Origin: Sulfitobacter sediminilitoris
GTDB lineage: Bacteria; Pseudomonadota; Alphaproteobacteria; Rhodobacterales; Rhodobacteraceae
Direction of reading: 5' to 3'
Assembly: GCF_010667575.1 (NCBI RefSeq)
Contig: NZ_JAABNT010000013.1
Location: 52,921 to 116,920 of the forward strand
DNA length: 64,000 nucleotides
Below the pieces are notes generated by a model. That model did not search any database. It saw only the letters and a program-made list of their open reading frames with translations, and was not told where the DNA came from. A program made the position numbers and the translations under genes. Positions 44,954-54,088 of the stretch are shown here, one piece after another; position 1 is the stretch's first letter, and the number at the start of each line of letters is the position of its first letter.

Positions 44954-45973
44954 ATGACCAAGTTTTTGAGCGGCGCAGCTGTTTGCGCCATTAGCTTTGC
45001 ATTTGTCAGCGAAGCTGCGGCAACTGAATGGAACGTCTCTGTCTGGGGCAAGCGCCGTGCGTTCACTGAACATGTCGAAAAGATCGCCGAGCTTGTATCC
45101 GAAAAGACCGGTGGCGAGTTTACCATGAACATCAGCTATGGCGGTCTGTCGAAGAACCGCGAAAACCTTGACGGTATTTCAATCGGCGCGTTTGAAATGG
45201 CGCAGTTCTGCGCGGGCTATCATGCAGACAAGAACCGCGTTGTTACTGTTCTGGAACTGCCGTTCCTGGGCGTTGAGAACCTTGAGCAGGAACGCGCCGT
45301 ATCGCGTGCCGTCTATGCACACCCTGCTGCAGCCGAGGAAATGGCACAGTGGAATGCCAAGCTGCTCATGACCTCGCCCATGCCTCAGTACAACCTTGTT
45401 GGCACCGGCGAACCTCGGACAACTCTTGAGGATTTCAAGGGCATGCGCGTCCGCGCGACCGGTGGTCTGGGCAAGGCATTTGAAGCCGTTGGCGCCGTCC
45501 CCACATCCGTGACCGCGACAGAAGCCTATCAGGCGATGGAATCCGGCGTTGTTGATACGGTGGCGTTTGCCCAGCACGCGCACCTGAGCTTTGGCACGAT
45601 CAATCAGGCGGACTGGTGGACAGCCAACCTGAACCCCGGCACGGTGAACTGCCCTGTGGTCGTGAACATCGACGCCTACGAGTCGCTGTCCGATAACGAG
45701 CGCGAAGCGCTTGATTCCTCGGTAGAGGAAGCGCTGGATCACTACCTTGCGAACTACGCTGAGTTGCTGAAGCGCTGGGATGCCGTGCTTGAGGAAAAAG
45801 GTGTGCAAAAGGTCGAGATCGCGCCTGAAGTCCTGGAGGAATTCCGCGCGGCCGCAGCAGCCCCCGCACGCGACGCATGGATCGCTGACATGGAGTCCCA
45901 AGGCCTGCCGGGCCAGGAGCTTTATGATCTGGTGATCAAGACTCTTGAAGAAGTCAAAGCTGGCGGCAGCTAA
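44954..45973 (+). CDS. dctP: TRAP transporter substrate-binding protein (DctP family)
   Basis: A 339-residue periplasmic binding protein. The signal peptide is MTKFLSGAAVCAISFAFVSE with cleavage after EAAA. DctP features are EWNVSVWGKRRAFTEHVEKIAE, FKGMRVRATGGLGKAFEAVGA with the carboxylate-clamping arginine, and AYQAMESGVVDTVAFAQHAH. The ligand is probably an organic acid; the sequence does not say which. A GGGAGAAA site precedes the start. It is the first of three genes, with a double hairpin following. Confidence 0.9.
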   Translation: MTKFLSGAAVCAISFAFVSEAAATEWNVSVWGKRRAFTEHVEKIAELVSEKTGGEFTMNISYGGLSKNRENLDGISIGAFEMAQFCAGYHADKNRVVTVLELPFLGVENLEQERAVSRAVYAHPAAAEEMAQWNAKLLMTSPMPQYNLVGTGEPRTTLEDFKGMRVRATGGLGKAFEAVGAVPTSVTATEAYQAMESGVVDTVAFAQHAHLSFGTINQADWWTANLNPGTVNCPVVVNIDAYESLSDNEREALDSSVEEALDHYLANYAELLKRWDAVLEEKGVQKVEIAPEVLEEFRAAAAAPARDAWIADMESQGLPGQELYDLVIKTLEEVKAGGS

Positions 45974-45980
45974 GAAGAAA

Positions 45981-46051
45981 ATGTCGGGCGGGCACTGCGT
46001 CCGCCAGACATAACAACAGGCATAGGGTGGGCACTGGATGCCCGCCTTATG
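45981..46051 (+). promoter_or_regulatory. Two tandem hairpins between dctP and dctQ
   Basis: The first pairs ATGTC (45981-45985) with GACAT (46007-46011), extended by GCGG/CCGC. The second pairs 46021-46033 with 46039-46051 over 13 positions, including two G-T pairs, around a CTGGA loop. Neither has a T-run, so they look like processing or stabilising stems for a short, abundant dctP transcript. Confidence 0.65.
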
Positions 46052-46073
46052 TCATAAGAGGGGGAGGGACGAG

Positions 46074-46703
46074 ATGGCAGGATCTGCCGCTGTTCTGGAG
46101 GATTCCAGTACTCTAAGTAAACTGGATCGTATGCTGCTGCCGATAGAGCGGTTTTGTGCGTTGTTATCGGGCCTCGCTATCTTTGCCCTGATGTTTCTTG
46201 CCGCTTATTCGGTAAGTGGGCGAAAATTCTTTGGCTCACCGATGATGGGCTACGTGGACTATATCGAAGCCGCGATGCCGATCATCGCGATCATGGGCGT
46301 CTCCTACGTTCAACGGGACGGCACCCACATCCGAATGGACATGCTTGTCTCTGCGCTCAAGGGCCGGGTCCTGTGGTTTTTCGAGCTGATTTCCATTCTT
46401 CTCATCCTGGTTTTGATCGTCTCCCTGACATGGGGCGCGTGGGAACATTTTCAGCGCTCTTTCGATTTCTCGCGACCAATGTGGAGCCGCGACAGTTCAA
46501 TTGATGTGGGAATACCGATCTGGCCCAGCAAGCTGGTCGTCCCGATTGCTTTTGGTGTTCTGGTGCTGCGCCTGTTGCTGCAGGCGTGGGGCTATGGTCG
46601 TGCGCTGATCCTTGGCCTTGAAAATCCAGTGGCAGTGCCGCTTTCATTGAGTGTCGCGGAACAGGCCCGGCTTGAGGCTGATGCGCTTGAAGGGGCAGAC
46701 TGA
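46074..46703 (+). CDS. dctQ: TRAP transporter small permease (DctQ family)
   Basis: A 209-residue protein with four predicted helices. It has the DctQ pattern around PMMGYVDYIEAAMPIIAIMGVSYVQRDGTHIRMDML, a conserved loop of the small TRAP subunit. The start at 46074 follows GGGGAGGGACGAG; an earlier ATG lacks such a site. Its stop overlaps the dctM start by one base. It couples the binding protein to the large sodium-dependent permease. Confidence 0.88.
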   Translation: MAGSAAVLEDSSTLSKLDRMLLPIERFCALLSGLAIFALMFLAAYSVSGRKFFGSPMMGYVDYIEAAMPIIAIMGVSYVQRDGTHIRMDMLVSALKGRVLWFFELISILLILVLIVSLTWGAWEHFQRSFDFSRPMWSRDSSIDVGIPIWPSKLVVPIAFGVLVLRLLLQAWGYGRALILGLENPVAVPLSLSVAEQARLEADALEGAD

Positions 46704-48103
46704 TGGAACCTATTGAAATTGGCCTTTGGGTATCCGGCGGCATGCTGGTCATGGTCGTCTTGGGCATGCGGGTTGCTTTTGCTGCTGGCCTTGCAGGCTT
46801 TGTTGGCCTTGTCTGGTTGCGCTGGAACGGGTTCGACTATGATCCTGACCGTTTCTGGAAAGCTTTTGAAATCAGCGTCAAGATCGCTGGTCTGACTCCG
46901 CATTCCAAGGTCAGTGCACAGGTGCTGAGCCTGATCCCCGTGTTCATCATGATTGGCTATCTGGCCTATTACGCCAAGCTGACGACCGCATTGTTCGAGG
47001 CGTGCAAGCGTTGGTTTGCATGGGTGCCAGGTGGCCTTGCGGTTTCGACTGTCTTTGCGACGGCAGGTTTTGCTGCCGTTTCGGGCGCGTCCGTTGCGAC
47101 GGCTGCGGTCTTTGCACGTATCGCTATCCCGGAGATGCTGAAGATTGGCTATAACAAGCAATTTGCCGCGGGCGTCGTCGCTGCGGGCGGTACGCTCGCC
47201 TCTCTCATCCCACCATCGGCGATCCTTGTGATTTATGCGATCATCGTTGAACAGGACGTGGGAAAGCTGCTCTTGGCAGGTTTCATTCCCGGCGCGTTCT
47301 CGGCCATCGTTTATGCCACATTGATCATCGGTATCGCCCTGATTTTCAAGAACGTTGGACCTCCCGTCAGAGGATTTACCTGGGGCCAGCGCTTTGCTTC
47401 TCTGCCACCTGCATTGCCAATCGTCGCCGTGGTCGTGATCATCATCTTCTTTGTCTACAATCCCTTCGGTGATGCGTGGGGCACCCCGACAGAGGGTGGC
47501 GCTGTCGGTGCTTTCATCGTCTTCTTGATGGCCCTTTGGAAGGGTATGCGTTGGGGACAGTTGAAAGAAGCATTGTTGGAGACTGCGAAGCTGACCGTGA
47601 TGATCTTTACGATCATCTGGGGCGTGCTGATCTATGTGCGGTTCCTCGGATTTGCTGAACTTCCCGATGCATTTGCTTCGTGGATCACGTCGCTTGAGAT
47701 GGCGCCGCTGCTGATCCTTGTCTGCATTCTGTTGGCCTATGCCGTCCTTGGCATGTTCATGGATGCTATCGGCATGCTGCTTCTGACGTTGCCGGTTGTC
47801 TACCCTGCCGTCATGGCGCTTAACGGAGGTGAGATGGTATCGGCTGCCGACTCGGCCTTTGGAATGTCGGGGCCGATGTGCGCGATCTGGTTTGGTATTC
47901 TGGTAGTCAAGATGGCAGAGTTCTGTCTGATCACGCCGCCCATCGGGCTGAACTGTTTCGTGGTGGCGGGTGTCCGTGATGATCTGAACGTGCAGGACGT
48001 GTTTCGCGGTGTCGCTCCGTTCTTTGTCGCGGATGCGGTGACGATTGCACTATTGGTCGCTTTCCCCGGAATCGTGCTTTGGCTTCCCTCACTGGCGGGG
48101 TAG
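46703..48103 (+). CDS. dctM: TRAP transporter large permease (DctM family)
   Basis: A 466-residue membrane protein with about 12 helices. Family features are GASVATAAVFARIAIPEMLKIGYNKQFAAGVVAAGGTLASLIPPSAILVIYAII and the second half MFMDAIGMLLLTLPVVYPAVMALNG, then LITPPIGLNCFVVAGV. It mediates sodium-driven solute import with DctP and DctQ. The C-terminus overlaps the convergent AI-2E-family gene by 15 bases. Confidence 0.92.
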   Translation: MEPIEIGLWVSGGMLVMVVLGMRVAFAAGLAGFVGLVWLRWNGFDYDPDRFWKAFEISVKIAGLTPHSKVSAQVLSLIPVFIMIGYLAYYAKLTTALFEACKRWFAWVPGGLAVSTVFATAGFAAVSGASVATAAVFARIAIPEMLKIGYNKQFAAGVVAAGGTLASLIPPSAILVIYAIIVEQDVGKLLLAGFIPGAFSAIVYATLIIGIALIFKNVGPPVRGFTWGQRFASLPPALPIVAVVVIIIFFVYNPFGDAWGTPTEGGAVGAFIVFLMALWKGMRWGQLKEALLETAKLTVMIFTIIWGVLIYVRFLGFAELPDAFASWITSLEMAPLLILVCILLAYAVLGMFMDAIGMLLLTLPVVYPAVMALNGGEMVSAADSAFGMSGPMCAIWFGILVVKMAEFCLITPPIGLNCFVVAGVRDDLNVQDVFRGVAPFFVADAVTIALLVAFPGIVLWLPSLAG

Positions 48104-49180
48104 CGGGCGTGAGGCGTCTTCGGGTGCCTCAGCCGTTTCATCCCCCGACAGAAAGATGCCAACGGTGTGCAGCGGTTCGAAGTTTTCGCAGAACACTTTA
48201 AAGACGACCAGAAATGGTACTGCGACCAATGCCCCGGGGATGCCCCAAAGCCATCCCCAGATCACCACTGTCAAAAAGACCGCGACAGTATTCATGGAAA
48301 GTCGCCGCCCCACCAACCAGGGTGTGATGAACTGCCCTTCAAAGCCTGTCAGGATTTGATATCCCAAAGGTGCCAATAGCGCGTATCCGAGAGTGTCGAA
48401 GTGCACAATCGCGAATGCCCCAACCAGCATTGTGCCAATAAACCCGCCGATGTAGGGCAGGAAATTCAGAAGTGCCGCTGCAATACCCCATACGTATGCG
48501 TTAGGCATGCCAAGGGCTGTCAGGTATAGCCACAGGCAAGCGCCCAATGTGGAATTGATGACCGTTATGGTCAGCAGATACCGCGATACCTGCCGCTCGA
48601 TATTGTACACTGTCGCAAGTGCGCGCTTCTTCCCGCTCATCGTCGGAAAAGCCTGCACGAGCTTGCGATAGAAAAGCTCACCAGAGGACAATAGCAGCGT
48701 GGCTAGAACCAGCGTAACAACCAGCGTCGCACCGATTTGTGTGAACGTGTCAAAAGCTGAATCAAGCAATCCTGGCTGTTTGATAATAACTTCAGGGGTC
48801 GTCCCCTCCGCGCCGCTGAACTCTTCAACTTCTTTTGACGCTGCGCGCACCTCCTCCACCGCATCAGACATCGCACTCAATTTCTCGCGGATCTCAGCGC
48901 CCATAAGCGGTAATTCATCGCTCCATACGGCAATCGTACCAGCGGTGCCGCCAATGATCGCCAGGATCAAAAGACCCGTCGCGCTCACAAGTGCTATGGC
49001 TGAGACGACATGGGGTATGCGGATCCGAAGCATGGCGCGTGACAAGGGACTTAGAGTTAGTGCCAGCAAAAAGCCAAGCACGATCGGCAGGATAACATCG
49101 CGCGCAAAATAAGCCGTCGCAAGCAGGGAGATTACCACCAGCACGCGCAGGGATCTTTGTATAGATTGAGTATCGTCCAA
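48089..49180 (-). CDS. AI-2E family transporter-like membrane protein
   Basis: A 363-residue protein of the AI-2E/PerM family. It has an N-terminal helix pair (VLVVISLLATAYFARDVILPIVLGFLLALTL), a periplasmic/cytoplasmic middle domain and a C-terminal helical bundle with the motif NFLPYIGGFIGTMLVGA and PWLVGRRLSMNTVAVFLTVVIWGWLWGIPGALVAVP. Members have been reported as quorum-signal exporters or sodium/proton antiporters, but function varies. The start is a TTG (TTG GAC GAT ACT) after GGGGAT. The end overlaps dctM by 15 bases in convergent orientation. Confidence 0.88.
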   Translation of the reverse strand: MDDTQSIQRSLRVLVVISLLATAYFARDVILPIVLGFLLALTLSPLSRAMLRIRIPHVVSAIALVSATGLLILAIIGGTAGTIAVWSDELPLMGAEIREKLSAMSDAVEEVRAASKEVEEFSGAEGTTPEVIIKQPGLLDSAFDTFTQIGATLVVTLVLATLLLSSGELFYRKLVQAFPTMSGKKRALATVYNIERQVSRYLLTITVINSTLGACLWLYLTALGMPNAYVWGIAAALLNFLPYIGGFIGTMLVGAFAIVHFDTLGYALLAPLGYQILTGFEGQFITPWLVGRRLSMNTVAVFLTVVIWGWLWGIPGALVAVPFLVVFKVFCENFEPLHTVGIFLSGDETAEAPEDASRPLPRQ

Positions 49181-49472
49181 GCTATCCCCACGTTTTTGCA
49201 GTGCGTCAAAGCTCTAACTGCCGAAATGCCCAATTGGTTCATTCAAGATGTTCAACCGGTGTCATTCCTGCATTTGCACGACGCGGGCTATGCGGTCATC
49301 AAGGAGTTGCAGTCCGGGACCGGGTCATGGACTATGGCGCAGAACCGAGAGGCCGCGCATGGCACAAATGACTGCGAAAACATTCTGACGCACAGTCGTA
49401 GAATGCCGTCACATGACCGCAGTTCAAAACCCAGCGGCGGCTCGGACCGGACCAGAGCAAGGAGACACCAAT

Positions 49473-50636
49473 ATGGCCATATTGCCCGTCATCGCAGAAA
49501 GCACGGAAGAGCTGACCGAGATCTTCAAGGATCTCCACGCCCATCCCGAGATCGGATTCCAGGAACGCCGGACGGCGGGCATTGTTGCCGAGAAGCTGCG
49601 CGCGTTCGGCGTGGACGAAGTGCATACCGAGATCGCGGAAACTGGTGTTGTTGGTTTGATCAAGGGCAACCGCGAGGGCACCCGGCGGGTCGGATTGCGT
49701 GCGGACATGGACGCCCTGCCGATTCATGAGGAAACAAACCTGTCCTATGCCTCGACCCACCCCGGCGTGATGCATGCTTGTGGACATGACAGCCACACCA
49801 CAATGCTGTTGGGTGCCGCAAAGCATCTGGCCAAGACCCGCGATTTCGCAGGGACCGCCGTGCTGATATTTCAGCCAGCCGAAGAGGGCTTGGGCGGTGC
49901 ACGCGGTATGCTCAAGGCCGGACTCTTTGACCGCTTCCCCTGTGATGAGATCTACGGCATGCACAATTCACCCAACGGTCAGCCCGGCAAGGTGGGTATC
50001 TGCAAAGGGGCGGCGATGGCCGGGGCTTCATTCTTTGACATTGTCGTTCAGGGCAAGGGCAGCCATGCGGCCATGCCCCAACAGTCCCGCGATCCGCTGG
50101 TGATTGCCTCCGCGCTGGTCGGCAGCCTGCAAACAATTCTGTCACGCAATGTGGCCCCGTTGGATACCTGCGTGCTGTCGGTCACGCAGCTGCATGCGGG
50201 CTCTGCCTATAACGTGGTTCCTGATACGGCCGAGCTTGCGGGCACGATCCGTTATTTCAAGGATGAAACCATCGAACTGGCGACAACCCGCATGCAAGAA
50301 CTTTGCGATGGGTTTGCCAAGGCTTACGGCGTCGAAATCCGGCTTGATCTGCGCAATGTGTTTGATGTGCTGGTCAACGATGCTGACCTCTCCGATGCCT
50401 ACATGGAGGCCGCTGCCGATATCGTTGGCAAGGAAAACATATCCGACCAAGTAGAGCCTGCGACCGGCTCCGAAGACTTCTCGGATATGCTTCAGGTTGT
50501 CCCCGGCGCTTATTGTCGTGTCGGGCATACCGGCACAACAGGGCTGCACAACCCCAGCTTCTTTCTGGATCCTGACATCCTGCCTGTAGGTGCCTCAATC
50601 ATGGCGAGGGTCGTGGAACGCAGGCTTTCTGCGTAA
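49473..50636 (+). CDS. M20-family amidohydrolase (second paralogue)
   Basis: A 387-residue M20D enzyme with GLRADMDALPIHEET, VMHACGHDSHTTMLLGAAKHL, QPAEEGLGGARGML and the GSHAAMPQQSRDP lid start. It closely follows the layout of the M20 protein at 22547, including the DLHAHPEIGFQERRTAGIVAE opening, so the two look like paralogues acting on N-acylamino acids or similar amides. The start at 49473 has AAGGAGACACCAAT upstream. It stands alone and may be driven from the 290 bases upstream, in which I see no gene. Confidence 0.9.
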   Translation: MAILPVIAESTEELTEIFKDLHAHPEIGFQERRTAGIVAEKLRAFGVDEVHTEIAETGVVGLIKGNREGTRRVGLRADMDALPIHEETNLSYASTHPGVMHACGHDSHTTMLLGAAKHLAKTRDFAGTAVLIFQPAEEGLGGARGMLKAGLFDRFPCDEIYGMHNSPNGQPGKVGICKGAAMAGASFFDIVVQGKGSHAAMPQQSRDPLVIASALVGSLQTILSRNVAPLDTCVLSVTQLHAGSAYNVVPDTAELAGTIRYFKDETIELATTRMQELCDGFAKAYGVEIRLDLRNVFDVLVNDADLSDAYMEAAADIVGKENISDQVEPATGSEDFSDMLQVVPGAYCRVGHTGTTGLHNPSFFLDPDILPVGASIMARVVERRLSA

Positions 50637-51212
50637 GGTGATAGTTTCGAGATATCATCGATACTACCGTTCATGCTGAGATGTGCATGCGCGTCAAAAA
50701 CCTGGCTCATCTTCATGTTGGCCTGACGGTCAACGCGCCTCGGAACGTGCTTGGTGCTTGACGGCATCGCGCCCCAACGCGCGGCACCAACTGTGCGACT
50801 TTTACTTGGCCCCGCTGGCAGGCTCTTACGCCGCCGCTGACACCAGTCCCGGGAGTGGTTCCATTTCGGATGCTTCCCACATCGTTCACGAAGATTCACC
50901 AACTGCTTTGCTAGGATCTTTGTTTAGGACCATTTGATCAACGAGCGTTAGGAAAGCTCAACTCTGCCATCCTTGGATTCCGCAGTGCGGCCTTTCAGGC
51001 GGCGTGTAATTCTCATCGCGGCGGCAGGCTTTATCGCACCGCCGGTTCTGGCGTCTGTCGTTATTCAACTTTGCTTGTGATCGCGCCCTGACGGGTCAGA
51101 GCCGGATGTTTGCAAGGGGTGACAGACTGTCGCCATTTCACACTCTCCGGCTGAAGTTTCGCAAAGGTTCGCTAAGTGCAGTCACAATCGTAACAGACTT
51201 TTGGAGAACACA
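50637..51212. other. Intergenic region before pseudoazurin, no clear gene
   Basis: This 576-base stretch holds no strong gene. A 31-codon frame from GTG at 50985 to 51080 encodes a basic start plus a hydrophobic segment (FRRRVILIAAAGFIAPPVLA), which could be a small membrane peptide but has no good ribosome-binding site. TTGATCAA at 50934-50941 resembles half of an FNR-type motif without its spacer. The promoter of pseudoazurin should lie here. Confidence 0.4.
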
Positions 51213-51689
51213 ATGCGCAATATCTTGCTCTCAACCGCCGTTCTGATCGGATCGTCCTTTGGGGCTTTCGCAGAAACGATCGAAGTAGAGATGCTGAACA
51301 AGAATGAGGCCGGTGACCGGATGGTCTTCAGCCAGGAACTGATCCGCGCCGAGGTTGGCGACGTGATCCGTTTCGTGCCGACAGACAAATCTCATAATGC
51401 CCAGTCCGTGAAAAATGCGCTGCCCGAGAACCAGGAAGCGTTCAAAGGGAAAATGAACGGCGAAGTTGAATACACTGTCACCGAAACAGGTTTGACTGCG
51501 GTCATATGTTTGCCGCACCAGGTGATGGGCATGGTCGCGCTCGTTGTTGTTGGCGACGATTTCAGCAATGCCGAGCAGATCCTGGATGCGCGCATCCCCG
51601 GCAAAGGCAAAGCAAAGATCGAAGCGCTGGTCGAAGAAGCGCGCGCGGCTGCTCCGGTTGCCGACACAACGGCTGACCAGAACAGCTAA
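51213..51689 (+). CDS. Pseudoazurin (type I copper protein)
   Basis: A 158-residue periplasmic blue copper protein. The signal peptide is MRNILLSTAVLIGSSFGAFA. Copper ligands are His61 (TDKSHNAQSV), Cys99, His102 and Met107 in ICLPHQVMGM, with the family C-terminal MVALVVVGDDFSNAEQIL. Pseudoazurin carries electrons to copper nitrite reductase or nitrous oxide reductase, and sometimes other periplasmic oxidoreductases. The Cys-Leu-Pro-His-Gln-Val loop differs from the common Cys-Thr-Pro-His-Tyr pattern. The last 15 residues are an extra Ala/Asp-rich tail. No denitrification genes are in the window. The start at 51213 has TTGGAG upstream. Confidence 0.92.
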   Translation: MRNILLSTAVLIGSSFGAFAETIEVEMLNKNEAGDRMVFSQELIRAEVGDVIRFVPTDKSHNAQSVKNALPENQEAFKGKMNGEVEYTVTETGLTAVICLPHQVMGMVALVVVGDDFSNAEQILDARIPGKGKAKIEALVEEARAAAPVADTTADQNS

Positions 51690-51945
51690 GATGTCGAAAG
51701 TATTGGCGGGCTGATTGTATCGGCCTGCCAACACATACCCTGACCGGCCCACCGATGGATCACCGTTGACGGTGCAGGCATTCTACACAAATGCGGGCAT
51801 CTCAGCGTCAAAGCGCGGCGCGAAGACGCCATATCAGGAGCAGGGTCAGGTGAAAGCCGTTGCGGCGGAACGTCGCGAGCGGAAACCGGCATGGGACTTG
51901 GGGCGTTCACCCCACAAACGCTATATAGACAATAAGGTGCCTGAC

Positions 51946-52416
51946 ATGACTTTCGCTGCTGAAAAACTGGATACGGACGCACGGCCGGAGATTTGCACCG
52001 CCCTGAATACAGCGCTCGCCGAGACAGCCGTTGCGACAATGATGGCGCAGAATTTCCACTGGAATGTCACGGGCGTGAACTTTTTGCCGCTGCACCAGCT
52101 CTTTCAGGAAATCTATGAGGACCACTTTGCAGCGCAGGACGATCTTGCGGAACGGATCAAGGCGCTTCAGGGCCACGCAGACGGGAACCTTGCACGTATG
52201 ATCGCGCGCTCCAGCTTAAGTGAGCCGCAAACAAACGTGACGCCCAATTACATGATCGCCACCTTGTTGAATGCCGAAGAAACATTGGCGGCAACGTTGA
52301 AAGCGACCGGCGAAACTGCAGCCTCTCATTGCGACAAAATCACGGAAGACCTGTGTTTTTCTCGCGGTCAGGTCCACGAGAAATTTGCCTGGATGCTGCG
52401 CGCTCAGCTGCGCTGA
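51946..52416 (+). CDS. dps: Dps-family ferritin-like DNA-protection protein
   Basis: A 156-residue Dps. The ferroxidase ligands appear as His38 (NFHWNVTG), His50 (LPLHQLF), and Asp65 and Glu69 in HFAAQDDLAERI, with the spacing known in the family (12, 15 and 4 residues). Dps dodecamers take up iron with peroxide and shield DNA in stress. The start at 51946 follows AAGGTG; the upstream frame back to 51715 has no family features. It lies between pseudoazurin and a RegA-like regulator and may be controlled by redox or starvation signals. Confidence 0.92.
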   Translation: MTFAAEKLDTDARPEICTALNTALAETAVATMMAQNFHWNVTGVNFLPLHQLFQEIYEDHFAAQDDLAERIKALQGHADGNLARMIARSSLSEPQTNVTPNYMIATLLNAEETLAATLKATGETAASHCDKITEDLCFSRGQVHEKFAWMLRAQLR

Positions 52417-52510
52417 CCAGATCTACGAGTACAGTTAACGAACTTCTTTGGCCCTCGGCGGACGAGGGACGGGGGCCTTGTAACGCCCTAGCGACACTTG
52501 GAGCAGACAG

Positions 52511-53050
52511 ATGTTAGACCAAACGAACGACACGTCGATGATGATCGTTGAAGACGACGATGCGCTACGGGATCGCCTTGCAACTGCCATGCAAAAGCGC
52601 GGCTTTGACGTGCGTGTGGCCAGTAACCTTTCCGAAGCGATGGTTCAGGCAGACGCCGATTTACCGAAATACGCGGTCGTTGATCTGCGGCTGCTTGATG
52701 GGAGCGGGTTGTCCTTTGTAGAGACGCTTGAAAAGCGCGATCCCAGCATCCGTGCAATCATACTGACGGGGTACGGAAACATTCCGACTGCCGTTGCCGC
52801 CGTGCGTGCCGGTGCTATCGATTACATTGCAAAGCCTGCGACAGCCGGCGAGATCGTTGACGCGCTGACGAGGCCCAGAAACGAACAGGCGCCAGCACCG
52901 TCCAATCCGATCTCGCCGAATGACGCCCGCAAAGAGCATATCGAACATGTCTTCCATGAAATGGATGAAAATGTCTCGCAAACGGCCCGGTCCTTGGCCA
53001 TGCATCGACGGACGCTGCAGCGGCTCCTTAAGCGCTACAAGATCGTTTGA
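52511..53050 (+). CDS. RegA/ActR/PrrA-type response regulator
   Basis: A 179-residue two-domain regulator. The receiver has acidic residues in MIVEDDDAL, phosphoacceptor Asp58 in VVDLRLLDGSG, Thr86 in LTGYG and Lys108 in YIAKPA. The Fis-type helix-turn-helix is at the C-terminus: NVSQTARSLAMHRRTLQRLLKRY, close to the nearly invariant RegA HTH. RegA partners normally sit by the sensor kinase RegB (PrrB), senC and hvrA; none is here, so this is an orphan copy. It probably binds the same targets as RegA. The start has TTGGAGCAGACAG upstream. Confidence 0.88.
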   Translation: MLDQTNDTSMMIVEDDDALRDRLATAMQKRGFDVRVASNLSEAMVQADADLPKYAVVDLRLLDGSGLSFVETLEKRDPSIRAIILTGYGNIPTAVAAVRAGAIDYIAKPATAGEIVDALTRPRNEQAPAPSNPISPNDARKEHIEHVFHEMDENVSQTARSLAMHRRTLQRLLKRYKIV

Positions 53051-53275
53051 ACTGCGACAGGTAAGGACGGGTACAACAGTCATGCAAGTCAGCACTCACA
53101 TATCTGCGCAAACAAGCGTCTCCTTCGACGGAATCCTCTCGGTCCGCGTGAACGTCGTGACATCCTTTTGGAAAGTGGCTCACTTCTTCTTTCCGCTGTT
53201 GCGGTCTGTCCTGCTTAACATACCGCCATTTTTTGGCGGCCAGTCCCTGCTTTCAAACAGATCGACCCGCTAGCC

Positions 53276-54088
53276 ATGGCATCACAAACCCATTTCAAGC
53301 GGCTCGAAACCCTTGTGCGCGGCGCATTGGCACCACCGCCCGGCAGGCGCCGTATTGCTTTGGCGCTCACCTTTGGTGTGGCAGTGCATCTCATCTTTGC
53401 GGCAGCCGTCGTGGCGATGATTGTGGCCATGTACTTCGGCATGAGTAGTAGCTTCGGAAGTGTTCCCTATCCCTATGCGATTATCGCAAACGCATTTCTC
53501 GTTCTTCAATTTCCGCTGGTGCATTCGTTTCTCCTGACAGGTCCGGGAATGCGTTTACTGGTGCGGTTGGTTCCGGGTCCGTATGCAGGAACCTTGAGCA
53601 CGACAACCTATGCGGTTGTCGCCTCATTGCAGTTGCTGGCTCTATTTGCGCTCTGGACGCCGACAGGTATCGTCTGGTGGCGTGCAGAAGGGTCGGCCCT
53701 CTACATCGTGGCGGGGGCCTATACAGCGGCTTGGGGTCTGTTGATCAAGGCAAGTTGGGACGCAGGCGCCGAGGTGCAGTCAGGCGCTTTGGGGTGGATG
53801 TCGCTGATGCGGAATGCGAAGCCAGAGTTTCCCGACATGCCCACGGGTGGTCTGTTTCGGATCATCCGCCAACCCATCTATGTTGCCTTTGCTTTGACAC
53901 TCTGGACAGTTCCGACATGGACACCTGATCAACTCGCTCTGGCGCTCGCTTTGACACTCTATTGCCTGGTGGCACCGAAGCTGAAAGAGCGTCGGTTCGA
54001 GGCCCGCTATGGCGATCGGTTCCGAAGCTACAAACGGCAAGTGCCTTACGCATTTCCCACAATTGGAAGAAATGACAAAGATGACTGA
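53276..54088 (+). CDS. Isoprenylcysteine methyltransferase-like membrane protein
   Basis: A 270-residue membrane protein of the ICMT/PEMT (NnrU-type) superfamily. It has five to six helices and the C-terminal methyltransferase-like pattern GGLFRIIRQPIYVAFAL and APKLKERRFEARYGDRFRSYKRQVP, typical of bacterial ICMT-like proteins. The N-terminal half (GRRRIALALTFGVAVHLIFAAAV, then VLQFPLVHSFLLTGPGMRLL) resembles NnrU and other membrane electron-transfer-associated proteins. The methyl acceptor is unknown. It overlaps the UbiG-like gene by eight bases and is preceded by a poor ribosome-binding site. Confidence 0.75.
   Translation: MASQTHFKRLETLVRGALAPPPGRRRIALALTFGVAVHLIFAAAVVAMIVAMYFGMSSSFGSVPYPYAIIANAFLVLQFPLVHSFLLTGPGMRLLVRLVPGPYAGTLSTTTYAVVASLQLLALFALWTPTGIVWWRAEGSALYIVAGAYTAAWGLLIKASWDAGAEVQSGALGWMSLMRNAKPEFPDMPTGGLFRIIRQPIYVAFALTLWTVPTWTPDQLALALALTLYCLVAPKLKERRFEARYGDRFRSYKRQVPYAFPTIGRNDKDD

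Noticed and set aside
50510..50902. Minus-strand frame containing FDAHAHL
   Set aside because: The motif resembles an amidohydrolase start, but the frame then runs antisense into the M20 gene with no further family features.
50934..50941. TTGATCAA as an FNR-type site
   Set aside because: The FNR consensus needs TTGAT and ATCAA with a four-base spacer; here the halves are fused.
53082..53273. A 63-codon frame before the ICMT-like gene
   Set aside because: The sequence has no conserved pattern, and no ribosome-binding site is seen; it may be leader sequence.
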